A stretch of 64,000 bases of DNA from an uncultured Clostridia bacterium. Its GTDB lineage: Bacteria; Bacillota; Clostridia; Oscillospirales; Ruminococcaceae. Position 1 is the first letter of the stretch. Every line of letters starts with the position of its first letter. Positions 41,947 to 50,578 of this stretch are shown piece after piece. The notes under the pieces were generated by a model, which saw nothing but the letters and a program-made list of their open reading frames with translations, was not told the origin of the DNA and ran no database searches. Made by a program: the position numbers and the translations under genes. The DNA is taken from NCBI GenBank assembly GCA_947089135.1, contig CAMUJF010000014.1:1-64000 (forward strand), given 5' to 3'.

Positions 41947-42381
41947 ATGATACGGGAAATCAATGAATCCGATTTCAAGGGGCTTTTTGAGCTTTATACC
42001 CAGCTTCACGGAAATCCTGTCCCGGAAGAAACAGAGGAGCTTTCCGCGCTTTGCAGGAAAATACTTAACGACGAAAATCATCACATAATTGTCGCCGAAG
42101 AGGACGGAAAAATAGTCTCCTCCTGCGTTTGCGTGATCGTTCCGAATCTCACGCACGAACAGCGTCCATACGCTCTTATAGAAAATGTCGTTACGGACGA
42201 ATCATTTCGCTGCCGAGGTTTGGCAACTGCCTGCCTTGATTTCGCAAAAGAAATTGCCATAAAAGAAAACTGCTACAAAATTATGCTGATGACGGGCTCC
42301 AAGAAAGAGAGTACCCTCAGATTTTACGAAAGAGCAGGCTACAACTGCAGCGATAAAACTGCCTTTATTCAATGGCTTTAA
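41947..42381 (+). CDS. GNAT-family acetyltransferase
   Basis: 144 residues with a single GNAT domain: IREINESDFKGLFELYTQLH, ENVVTDESFRCRGLATACLDFA (acetyl-CoA loop) and KIMLMTGSKKESTLRFYERAGY. It is preceded by AAAGGAGG and followed, after 21 bases, by an M24 aminopeptidase gene, so the two may be co-expressed. Substrate unknown. Confidence 0.9.
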   Translation: MIREINESDFKGLFELYTQLHGNPVPEETEELSALCRKILNDENHHIIVAEEDGKIVSSCVCVIVPNLTHEQRPYALIENVVTDESFRCRGLATACLDFAKEIAIKENCYKIMLMTGSKKESTLRFYERAGYNCSDKTAFIQWL

Positions 42382-42402
42382 TTTAAAAAACGGAGAATTA
42401 TT

Positions 42403-44202
42403 ATGGATATTAAAGAAAGAATCGGCGCACTCAGAAACGAAATGAAAAAAGAAGAAATAAATGTTTATATTATTCCTACATCGGATTTTCATGACAGCGA
42501 ATATGTCAGTCCCTATTTTATGACCAGAAAATATTTCAGCGGCTTCACAGGCTCTGCGGGAACTCTCGTTGTATCGGAAACCGACACCGCCCTTTTTACC
42601 GACGGACGGTATTTTATTCAGGCTGAAAATCAGCTCAGCGGCAGCGGTATAACCCTTATGCGGTCAGGAGAAGCTGGCGTTCCCACAGTTCGCAGGTACG
42701 TCTCTGATATTCTTCCGGAATGCGGAAATATCGGTTTTGACGGCAGAGTCGTTACCGCCGAAACCGGAAGATACTATAAAAAAATAGCCAAAGAAAAAAA
42801 CGGAAGTATTGCCGATATTGATTTAGCCGATAGAATATGGACTGACCGTCCGCAGCTTGAACATACGGAAATTTATCTTCTGGAGGAAAAATACAGCGGA
42901 AAAAGCGCAACAGAAAAGCTCGCGGAGATACGTGAAAAAATGTCCGAAAAAAAAGCGGACGTTCATATTATCACGGCTTTAGACGAAATATCGTGGCTTT
43001 TCAATATCCGTGCGGACGACATTAAATGCTGTCCCATGGTTCTGTCATATGCAGTAATTACCGAAAACTCCGCTTTGCTTTTTGCTGACAAAAACGCCTG
43101 TGGTGAAAAAGTTTCGGAGTACCTTAGCAAAAATGGCGTAACGCTGCGTCCATATGATGAAATTTATATTTATACAGAAAAATTGTCCGCAGAACGCGTG
43201 TGGCTTGATGAAAAAAGAGTGAATTTCCGTCTTGCCGAAGCCGTGAAAAAATGCAGAATAATTTCCGAGCCAAGCCCTGCGGTACTGCTTAAAGCCGTAA
43301 AAAATCCAACGGAAATTAAAAATATTCGGTACGCCCATTTGCTGGACGGAATTGCCGTTACAAAATTTATGTATTGGCTTAAAACAAACATCGGAAAAAT
43401 AAAAATCACCGAAGCTACCGCAGCTGACTATATTGACGGTCTGCGGCGTCGGGTCGGCGGAGAGCATTTTATCGCTCCCAGCTTCGACACCATAAGCGCT
43501 TATAACGCTAATGCCGCCATGATGCATTACAGCGCCGATAATGAAAACTGCGCTGTTCTCGAACCGAAAGGTATACTACTTGTGGACAGCGGCGGACACT
43601 ATTTTGAGGGTACTACCGACATCACACGCACCTTTGCGCTGGGCGATGTCTCGAACGAGGTCAAGTACCACTTTACACTAACTGTCCGCGCCATGCTTAA
43701 TCTTGCGGCGGCACGGTTCATGCACGGCTGCCGCGGTGAGAATCTGGATATCCTTGCGCGTGGGATAATGTGGGAAAACGGTCTGGATTACCGCTGCGGA
43801 ACAGGACACGGAGTAGGCTATCTTTTAAGCGTACACGAAGATCCAAACAGCTTCAGGCACAAGCTTTCCGAGGACAGACCCATGAGCGCAGTACTTGAAG
43901 AGGGCATGATAACCACCGACGAACCCGGAGTTTATGTTGAAGGCAGTCACGGTATACGAATAGAAAACGAACTGCTCTGCAAAAATGCGGAACAATGCGA
44001 ATACGGTCAGATAATGGAGTTTGAGACTATAACATATGCTCCCATAGACCTTGACTGCGTTAACGCAGCTATGCTTGAAGCCAAAGACAGAGAACGGCTC
44101 AACGCATACCATAAAATGGTTTATGAAAAGCTTTCACCGTATTTTGAGGGAGACGAGCTGGAGTTTTTGAAAAACAGTACACGCGCAGTTTGCGCAATCT
44201 GA
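42403..44202 (+). CDS. Xaa-Pro aminopeptidase, M24B family
   Basis: Metallopeptidase (599 residues) of the long, two-creatinase-domain PepP type. It has two N-terminal creatinase-like domains (about 1-130 and 150-300) and a pita-bread catalytic domain from about 310. Metal and catalytic residues appear in LLVDSGGHYFEGTTDITRTFALG (two Asp), GTGHGVGYLLSVHE (His), TTDEPGVYVEGSHGIRIENEL (Glu) and MEFETITYAPID (Glu). It releases N-terminal residues ahead of proline. Cytoplasmic; no signal peptide. Confidence 0.95.
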   Translation: MDIKERIGALRNEMKKEEINVYIIPTSDFHDSEYVSPYFMTRKYFSGFTGSAGTLVVSETDTALFTDGRYFIQAENQLSGSGITLMRSGEAGVPTVRRYVSDILPECGNIGFDGRVVTAETGRYYKKIAKEKNGSIADIDLADRIWTDRPQLEHTEIYLLEEKYSGKSATEKLAEIREKMSEKKADVHIITALDEISWLFNIRADDIKCCPMVLSYAVITENSALLFADKNACGEKVSEYLSKNGVTLRPYDEIYIYTEKLSAERVWLDEKRVNFRLAEAVKKCRIISEPSPAVLLKAVKNPTEIKNIRYAHLLDGIAVTKFMYWLKTNIGKIKITEATAADYIDGLRRRVGGEHFIAPSFDTISAYNANAAMMHYSADNENCAVLEPKGILLVDSGGHYFEGTTDITRTFALGDVSNEVKYHFTLTVRAMLNLAAARFMHGCRGENLDILARGIMWENGLDYRCGTGHGVGYLLSVHEDPNSFRHKLSEDRPMSAVLEEGMITTDEPGVYVEGSHGIRIENELLCKNAEQCEYGQIMEFETITYAPIDLDCVNAAMLEAKDRERLNAYHKMVYEKLSPYFEGDELEFLKNSTRAVCAI

Positions 44203-44348
44203 TCGTACGGAAAAATACTGCGCTGCGTTATTTATTTTGCTGCTGAATAACAAACTTACGGACAAAATCATGGTTCACGCTCCTGTACAGTAAAGCGGAC
44301 ATAAGGTACAAGAATTGCCTTTTCCGCAGCTGTTGTCAAAGCGAAAAG

Positions 44349-44372
44349 AAAGGCTGCCTGATCGCAGCCTTT
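44349..44372 (-). terminator. Probable terminator after trkH
   Basis: AAAGGCTGC and GCAGCCTTT pair across a six-base loop, with a short TTTCTTTT stretch on the minus strand. Confidence 0.6.
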
Positions 44373-44430
44373 AATAGATTCGTTTGATAACCTCCGAAGC
44401 ACCGCCGCTGCCGCCGACAAATACAGCAGA

Positions 44431-45864
44431 TCATCTTTTCCACGTTGCAGGAGTAAACAGCAGCAGCATTGGAAAAAGCTCCAGTCTGCCAGCAAGCATA
44501 TCGAAAATGAGAACAGCTTTTGCAGGAGCGGAGAAAAATCCGAAATTCTCCGTCGGTCCCACAAGTTCAAGTCCGGGACCTATATTGTTTATCGCCGCTG
44601 TGACGGCTGTAAAGTTGGTTATCATATCATGATTGTCAAAGGAAACAAGCACCAACGATATCACAAAAACCATAAGATACGCCACCATAAATACGTTTAC
44701 TCCGCGCACCACGTCATGATCTATCGGGTGGGAATTCAGCTTTATTTTCTTGACCTGCTTCGGGTGAACGATAACAAGAAGCTCCTTTGCCATGCTTTTG
44801 AACAGAATAATTATCCTTGACACCTTGATGCCGCCGCCGGTACTTCCGGCACAGGCTCCTATAAACATTACAAGAACAAGGAGAGTCCTTGAAAGCTCCG
44901 GCCAAAGGTTAAAATCCACCGTACCGAAGCCCGTCGTCGAGATCATGGAAGCCACAGCAAAGGAAGAATGCCTGAGAGCCTCGCCTACAGTGCTGAAAAG
45001 TCCGCTTATGTTTATTGTGATAAGTCCCGTAATGACAGCCACAATTACGAAAAATACGCATACCTCGGTATTGAAAGCGTCACGGAATTTTCTGCATATC
45101 AAAAAGAAGTATGAGTTGAAATTCACGGAAAACAGTATCATAAACACCGTTACCACAATTTGTATCTTGGGAGAAAAACCTCCCATACTGTTGTTGTAAA
45201 CTCCGAAGCCGCCGGTTCCCGCAGTGGCAAAGGAGGTGTTCATAGCGTCAAATACCGACATTCCGCAGATGAGCAGAGTTACAAATTCCATGATAGTCAG
45301 TACAAAATATATTTTGTACAGCATAAGAGCCGTACTTTTGACCTTAGGCACAAGCTTACTGACCGACGGACCCGGGCTTTCCGCTTTCATTATGTGCATA
45401 TTCTGAGCTCCCGCCAAAGGAAGAAAAGCCATGATAAAAACCAGTACTCCCATTCCGCCGACCCAATGAGTGAAGCTTCTCCACATGAGCATTGATTTGG
45501 GCAAACTCTCTACCTCAGGCAAAATGCTCGCGCCCGTGGTGGTGAATCCCGAAACCGTTTCAAACAGAGCGTCCAGGTAAGAGGGAATCGCCCCCGAAAT
45601 ATAGAACGGTATCGCTCCGAAGATACTGAGCAGTACCCAGCTCAAAGCGACGATAACGTTTCCCTCGCGTGAGTAAAGCTGCTTGCGTTCCGGCTTTTTC
45701 CGTATCAGCAGACCGCCTATTGCAAGACATATAGCCGCGGTTATAAGAAAGTACCAAAGAGCGCTCTCACCGTAGCACACCGCTGTTACGGACGGCACGA
45801 TCATAAACAGGGACTCAAATATAAGTATCCAGCCCAAAATGTAGGATATCATTTTAAAGTTCAT
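44431..45864 (-). CDS. trkH: Trk potassium uptake transmembrane subunit
   Basis: Potassium channel-like subunit (477 residues) with the four P-loop repeats of TrkH/KtrB proteins. Filter regions are seen around TVSGFTTTGASIL, TSFATAGTGGFGVYNNS, ASMISTTGFGTVDFNLWP and TAVTAAINNIGPGLE. The N-terminus (MISYILGWILIFESLFMIVP) and FTHWVGGMGVLVFIMAFLP are typical of TrkH. It starts 23 bases after trkA on the same strand and forms a K+ uptake system with it. Confidence 0.95.
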   Translation of the reverse strand: MNFKMISYILGWILIFESLFMIVPSVTAVCYGESALWYFLITAAICLAIGGLLIRKKPERKQLYSREGNVIVALSWVLLSIFGAIPFYISGAIPSYLDALFETVSGFTTTGASILPEVESLPKSMLMWRSFTHWVGGMGVLVFIMAFLPLAGAQNMHIMKAESPGPSVSKLVPKVKSTALMLYKIYFVLTIMEFVTLLICGMSVFDAMNTSFATAGTGGFGVYNNSMGGFSPKIQIVVTVFMILFSVNFNSYFFLICRKFRDAFNTEVCVFFVIVAVITGLITINISGLFSTVGEALRHSSFAVASMISTTGFGTVDFNLWPELSRTLLVLVMFIGACAGSTGGGIKVSRIIILFKSMAKELLVIVHPKQVKKIKLNSHPIDHDVVRGVNVFMVAYLMVFVISLVLVSFDNHDMITNFTAVTAAINNIGPGLELVGPTENFGFFSAPAKAVLIFDMLAGRLELFPMLLLFTPATWKR

Positions 45865-45887
45865 ATCTCAGTTACTCCCGATCGTTA

Positions 45888-47243
45888 TCATTTAAGAATA
45901 TCCGTAATATCGTGCAGGGCAAGATGATTGGAAACGATGACCACCGCGTCCCCTACCTGAATGCTGTCCTGACCGTGAGGAATGATCACCTTTCTGTCGC
46001 GCAGGATAGCCGCCACAAGCACGCCCTCCTTGAACTGCATCTCCATAAGAGGAACTCCCGCAATACGCGAGTCCTCCTTTATAATGAACTCCGCAGCCTC
46101 GACCTTTCCCTTTATCAGGTTGTAGAAAGTCTCAACATTGCTTCCCATGGCGTTTTTCATAGCTCTGACATATCGTATTATCGTTTCGGAGGTAATATTT
46201 TTCGGATAAATTATGGAGTCCAGATCAAGGTGCTTGATAACGTCTCCGAAATCTATACGGTTTATTTTGGTAACAAGCTTGGCGTTTCCCACACTTCTTG
46301 CAAACAGTGACAGCAGGATATTTTCCTCGTCCAGATTGGTCAGGGCAACAAACGCGCCAGAGTTTTCAAGACCGGCTTCAAGCAGCACTGTCTGGTCGGA
46401 GGCATCGCCGTTGATGACTACGACCTCGTCCATAAGAGCGTCAAGCTCCTCGCAGCGGGCGGGGTTTTTCTCTATTAGAGTAACGCTTATTCCCGAACGT
46501 GTCAGCATTTCGCAAAGATAGTGACCTATCTCTCCGCCGCCGACGATCATCGCGTTCTTAACGGAATTTGTCTTATATTTTATTTTGCGGAAAAAATCGT
46601 TTGCTTTCCGCGGAGCAGCAACTATCGAAATAACGTCCTTTTCCTCGAAAACAAAATCGCCGTAGGCTATGTATGCTTCGTCTCCGCGCTCAATAGTGCA
46701 GACAAGCACGTCGCTGTGGAATTTTGAGTTGATATCCTTTATCGCACAGCCTGCCAGCGGACTGTTTTCGGGCAAACGGAATTTCAGCAGCTCCACCCGT
46801 CCCTTTGCAAAGGTGTCTATCTTTATCGCTGACGGAAAGCGCAGTATTCTTGCGATCTCCGCAGCGGCGGCAAATTCGGGGTTTATTACCATTGCAAGTC
46901 CCAGTTCATCTTTCAGAAACGGAGCTTCAATGTTATACTGAGGACTTCTCACACGTGCGATAGTCTGGCAGTTACCTGCCTTTTTAGCAATAAGACAGCA
47001 GAGCAGATTAAGCTCGTCTGAGCCCGTAACCGCGATAAGCAGATCGGCGTGAGTAATGCCAGCCTCCTGCTGAGTTGCGCGCGTGGCGCCGTTTCCCTCC
47101 ACTCCCATTACATCAAAGCGGCTTACAACGTTATCCACTATCTTTCTGTCCGAGTCGATAACTGTGACGTTATTGTCCTCCTCGTTAAGCTGCTCGGCAA
47201 GAGCCTGACCGACCTTGCCGCAGCCTACTATAATAATATTCAT
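45888..47243 (-). CDS. trkA: Trk potassium uptake regulatory subunit TrkA
   Basis: Cytoplasmic gating ring subunit (451 residues) with two RCK halves. Each half has a Rossmann fold (MNIIIVGCGKVGQALAEQL and MIVGGGEIGHYLCEML) followed by a TrkA-C domain. The C-terminal end VLVAAILRDRKVIIPHGQDSIQVGDAVVIVS is a classical TrkA-C motif that can bind nucleotides or c-di-AMP. GAAGGG precedes the ATG. It lies between the HD-GYP sensor gene and trkH in one operon. Confidence 0.95.
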   Translation of the reverse strand: MNIIIVGCGKVGQALAEQLNEEDNNVTVIDSDRKIVDNVVSRFDVMGVEGNGATRATQQEAGITHADLLIAVTGSDELNLLCCLIAKKAGNCQTIARVRSPQYNIEAPFLKDELGLAMVINPEFAAAAEIARILRFPSAIKIDTFAKGRVELLKFRLPENSPLAGCAIKDINSKFHSDVLVCTIERGDEAYIAYGDFVFEEKDVISIVAAPRKANDFFRKIKYKTNSVKNAMIVGGGEIGHYLCEMLTRSGISVTLIEKNPARCEELDALMDEVVVINGDASDQTVLLEAGLENSGAFVALTNLDEENILLSLFARSVGNAKLVTKINRIDFGDVIKHLDLDSIIYPKNITSETIIRYVRAMKNAMGSNVETFYNLIKGKVEAAEFIIKEDSRIAGVPLMEMQFKEGVLVAAILRDRKVIIPHGQDSIQVGDAVVIVSNHLALHDITDILK

Positions 47244-47262
47244 GGTTTACCCTTCTTTAATA

Positions 47263-50214
47263 TCAGACTACAGCCTCTCCGCTGTTTTCCTTAAGAATAT
47301 CCGCGGTACCGTCCGCTATCATATCAAGCATATGCGGAACGATAGATGGATCGAACTGTCCTCCCTTGCCCTTTTCAAGCTCCGAAATTATCGTTTCCGA
47401 GCTTAGAGGTTTGCGGTAGCACCTCTCGCTTGCCATGGCATCGTATGTGTCCGCCACGCCGATTATCCTTGCCACAAGAGGAATGTCCTCCCCGGCTCTG
47501 CCCTCGCAGTAGCCGCCGCCGTCATAGCGTTCATGGTGGAACTTCGCACCCTCAGAAATGCCGTTAAGCGCAGTAAAGTTTTTCAGTATGTCCGCACCGA
47601 TCTTAGGGTGGGTCTGAATGACTTCTCTTTCCTCCGGATCAAGCTTTCCGGGCTTGTTGAGTATATGGTCGGGAATACCTATCTTTCCGATATCATGAAG
47701 CAAAGCCACATAGTAGATGTGCTCCTGCTCCTCAGAAGACAGCCCCATACGCTTTGCAAGCTCTCTGGAGTACCTCGCCACACGTATTGAGTGACCGTTT
47801 GTATATTTATCTTTAGCGTCAATAGTACCCGCAAAGGTAAGCAGCGACTGCTCCAGAATGTCCTGATACTCGCGCTGTCTGCGTCTGGCAAGCTTTACCT
47901 TTGCCGCAGAAATGGGAGTAATGGAACCCATAGCTATCGCCATAAGCGCAAACGCCGCACACACCCAGAACAGCGGGTGTTCAACAAGCTTTTTGCGTTT
48001 CCTTATCTCAATGCTGCATGAGTTCCCGGATTTTACGTCCGTATCCTCCGATCCGTCGGGCGCGATAACTCTCATTCCGAATTCGTACCGCCCTCCCGAA
48101 AGATTCGTATAGCTGACAGAACCGCTTTTTGCACCGTCAAGAACGATCTCCTCGTCATCGAAGCCGTCAAGCCTGTAGCCGATCGAAAATCTTGTGGTAT
48201 CGGTAAAGGACAGCGCGGCAAAATTTATCGTAACGCGCTGCGCACCGCTGGATATCGTCATATCCTCCGGGTGGTCGTAAACCGTTCCGTCCACTTCGAT
48301 ACTGCTGATAACAACCTTCGGCAGCTCATTTTCGGGAGCGGTAAAGCCAAACTCGCTTATGCCGTTTCTTGTGGCAAGGTAAAGCTTTCCTCCATCAGAG
48401 CAGTGCCATGTATTGGCATTCAGCGAACCGGACAGACCGTATTCAAAGCCGTAGGTCACAGGATCGCCCGTTCCGCCGTTCAGCAGGTCTGAGCGGTCTG
48501 CGGCAAGTATGCCGTTATTCTGGAGCAGCCACAGAGTACCGTCTATAAGGTAAAAGTCAAAAATACTTCCCGGACCCTTTTCAAGCGCTTCAAGCTTTGT
48601 GAACAAGCCGTCTTTCATGTAGTACAGGCTGCTTCCCGCGCTGATAAAATAGCAGTTCTTCTCGGTATCGCTCAGCATACGCAAAACAACGCCCTCGCTG
48701 AGTCCCTCGGAAAAGCTGTGTGAAACGACCTCGCCGCCGTTCTTTATTTCGTAAATTCCTCCTCCGTCGCTGCCGGCAAATACAGAACCGTCCTCGGTTT
48801 CAAGCAGTGAAAGAACAGCAGGGTACTCAAGATTGGTAAAGCTTTCAACCTTTCCGTCACTGATAAAGCTTGCTCCGTTCTGCGTACCGACCGCGATAGT
48901 ACCGTCCTTAAGCTCCAGCAAAGTCCTCGCCCTGTCTCCCGCAAGACCGTCCTTGCTGCTGTAGGAAACTATTTCGCCGCTGTCGGGATCATACATCAGA
49001 ACAGGAACATCCGAATAGGAGGCCGCCCATATACGACCTTTTGAATCGGCGATTATATGCCTTACACGTATACCGTCAAGCATTTCCGTCAGAGGACTTT
49101 CGACCCTCCGCCAGTCCGCTCCGCATACTATAACGCCGCTGTCGGTACCGATATATTTAAAGTCTCCGCTGACAGCCACGGCGTTCAAAGCGATACCATC
49201 AAGCTCCGCCGCCGAGTTGGGGGAAGAATAGCAGCCTTTGGTGTACCTGACAATACCCTCGCTTGTGGAAGCGAGCCAGACGTTTCCCTCATAATCGACA
49301 AACGCGCTGTTGAGCGAGACTGCCCCGTCGCTTTCACTGAATTCCCTTACCGTGCCGTCGGGATATATCATGCCGAATCCGTGCAGACCGCTTACGGTCA
49401 TTTCGCCTCCGCTCATCATTCTCATGCTGTTGTGGGTGATAACGTTCTCCATGTCGTAAAACTGCGTTTTCATGCCGCTTTCAAGATCGGACGAATCAAA
49501 GCTCAGCCGCGCGACCTTGTTTCCTGCGCTGCCGAGCCAGACGTCCCCGTCCGCTCCGGTTGCGACGCTGTAGACGGACTCTCCCTCGCCGAAAATATCT
49601 CCGCCCGGAATAATGCTTACAAGCTTTCCCTCATACAGTACCGCGCAGCCGCCGGAGCTTTCCGCACCCCAGACCCTGCCGAATTTGTCGACTGCAAGGG
49701 AGTACACCGTCTGTCCCGACAGCTCGGAGATATCGTACACAGTCATCATACCGTCCGCAATCTGAGCCACTCCGGAATTTGAGCAGGCGTAAACCACGCC
49801 GCCCTCGTCCTCGGCAAAGCCTCTCACGCACAGGAAAGTATCCTTGGGCTGACCGTCGGGCTGAGCGATACTGCCGTTTTCGTACACAAACACGCCCGCG
49901 TCGTTAGTACCTATCCAAAGTCTGCCCGACGAATCCTCAAAAAGCATTCTCACCGAAGAGGACGGCAATATGCCCTCGGAGCTGAAATTGCGGAACTCCG
50001 TACCGTCGAAACGTATAAGACCGCCGTAGCTGCCTACCCAGACATAACCGTCGGAGGTTTGCAGAACATCGTTCGCCTCGCCCGTGGGCAGACCGTTTCT
50101 CTCGTTAAAAACCGTTCTTACATAGGGAAGTTCTTCCTCCGCGGACGCCGCCGCAGTCATTGAAAAAACAAAAAGCACCAAAATAATCTGAAACGCCAAA
50201 ATTTTTCTTATCAC
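47263..50214 (-). CDS. Beta-propeller sensor with HD-GYP output domain
   Basis: Membrane sensor of about 983 residues. It has a signal-anchor, then a periplasm-like two-component-regulator propeller (repeats such as SDGYVWVGSYGGLIRFDG, SSGRLWIGTNDAGVFVYENG and SKGRIWAASYS), a Y_Y_Y domain (about 645-730), one membrane helix (FWVCAAFALMAIAMGSI) and a C-terminal HD-GYP domain. The last has ALLHDIGKIGIPDHILNKPG, then HHERYDGGGYCEGRAGEDIP and ARIIGVADTYDAM. The GYP tripeptide reads GYC. HD-GYP enzymes cleave cyclic di-GMP and related dinucleotides. The start is GTG 50214 with GAGG eight bases upstream; GTG 50223 lies inside that site. It precedes trkA by 19 bases. Confidence 0.88.
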   Translation of the reverse strand: MIRKILAFQIILVLFVFSMTAAASAEEELPYVRTVFNERNGLPTGEANDVLQTSDGYVWVGSYGGLIRFDGTEFRNFSSEGILPSSSVRMLFEDSSGRLWIGTNDAGVFVYENGSIAQPDGQPKDTFLCVRGFAEDEGGVVYACSNSGVAQIADGMMTVYDISELSGQTVYSLAVDKFGRVWGAESSGGCAVLYEGKLVSIIPGGDIFGEGESVYSVATGADGDVWLGSAGNKVARLSFDSSDLESGMKTQFYDMENVITHNSMRMMSGGEMTVSGLHGFGMIYPDGTVREFSESDGAVSLNSAFVDYEGNVWLASTSEGIVRYTKGCYSSPNSAAELDGIALNAVAVSGDFKYIGTDSGVIVCGADWRRVESPLTEMLDGIRVRHIIADSKGRIWAASYSDVPVLMYDPDSGEIVSYSSKDGLAGDRARTLLELKDGTIAVGTQNGASFISDGKVESFTNLEYPAVLSLLETEDGSVFAGSDGGGIYEIKNGGEVVSHSFSEGLSEGVVLRMLSDTEKNCYFISAGSSLYYMKDGLFTKLEALEKGPGSIFDFYLIDGTLWLLQNNGILAADRSDLLNGGTGDPVTYGFEYGLSGSLNANTWHCSDGGKLYLATRNGISEFGFTAPENELPKVVISSIEVDGTVYDHPEDMTISSGAQRVTINFAALSFTDTTRFSIGYRLDGFDDEEIVLDGAKSGSVSYTNLSGGRYEFGMRVIAPDGSEDTDVKSGNSCSIEIRKRKKLVEHPLFWVCAAFALMAIAMGSITPISAAKVKLARRRQREYQDILEQSLLTFAGTIDAKDKYTNGHSIRVARYSRELAKRMGLSSEEQEHIYYVALLHDIGKIGIPDHILNKPGKLDPEEREVIQTHPKIGADILKNFTALNGISEGAKFHHERYDGGGYCEGRAGEDIPLVARIIGVADTYDAMASERCYRKPLSSETIISELEKGKGGQFDPSIVPHMLDMIADGTADILKENSGEAVV

Positions 50215-50578
50215 GCCGCTCACCTCATCTTAATCAGTGGGAATGCCGAAAATCTTAACCATACTATTTTATCACCTTTTAGAACGTATTTCAAGTCCCA
50301 TTATGCAAAAAAAACAAAAAAACGGTTGGCAGATTTACCGCGGCTATACGGTTATAAGTAGTACACATGATTTTGTATAATTTCCACAATTTTTTTGTAT
50401 GATATTGTTTGCTTGTACTCTTGAAAAAGCTGTGCAAATCTGCTACAATATTAATATGAATGAAGTATGTTTTTTTTTGTCGGAAGTATGAACGCAATTT
50501 ACAAACTATGCTGAACAGCTGCGGAGGAGCTTTCGGCGAAACAAATTCGTTCAAATACAATGAAAAGAGGTTTTTTAT
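50215..50578 (+). promoter_or_regulatory. Intergenic promoter region of the surface protein gene
   Basis: No gene is seen. On the plus strand TTGAAA (50421-50426), a 17-base spacer and TACAAT (50444-50449) form a likely promoter with a leader of about 125 bases. The leader has no recognisable riboswitch. AAAAGAGG precedes the ATG at 50579. Confidence 0.6.
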
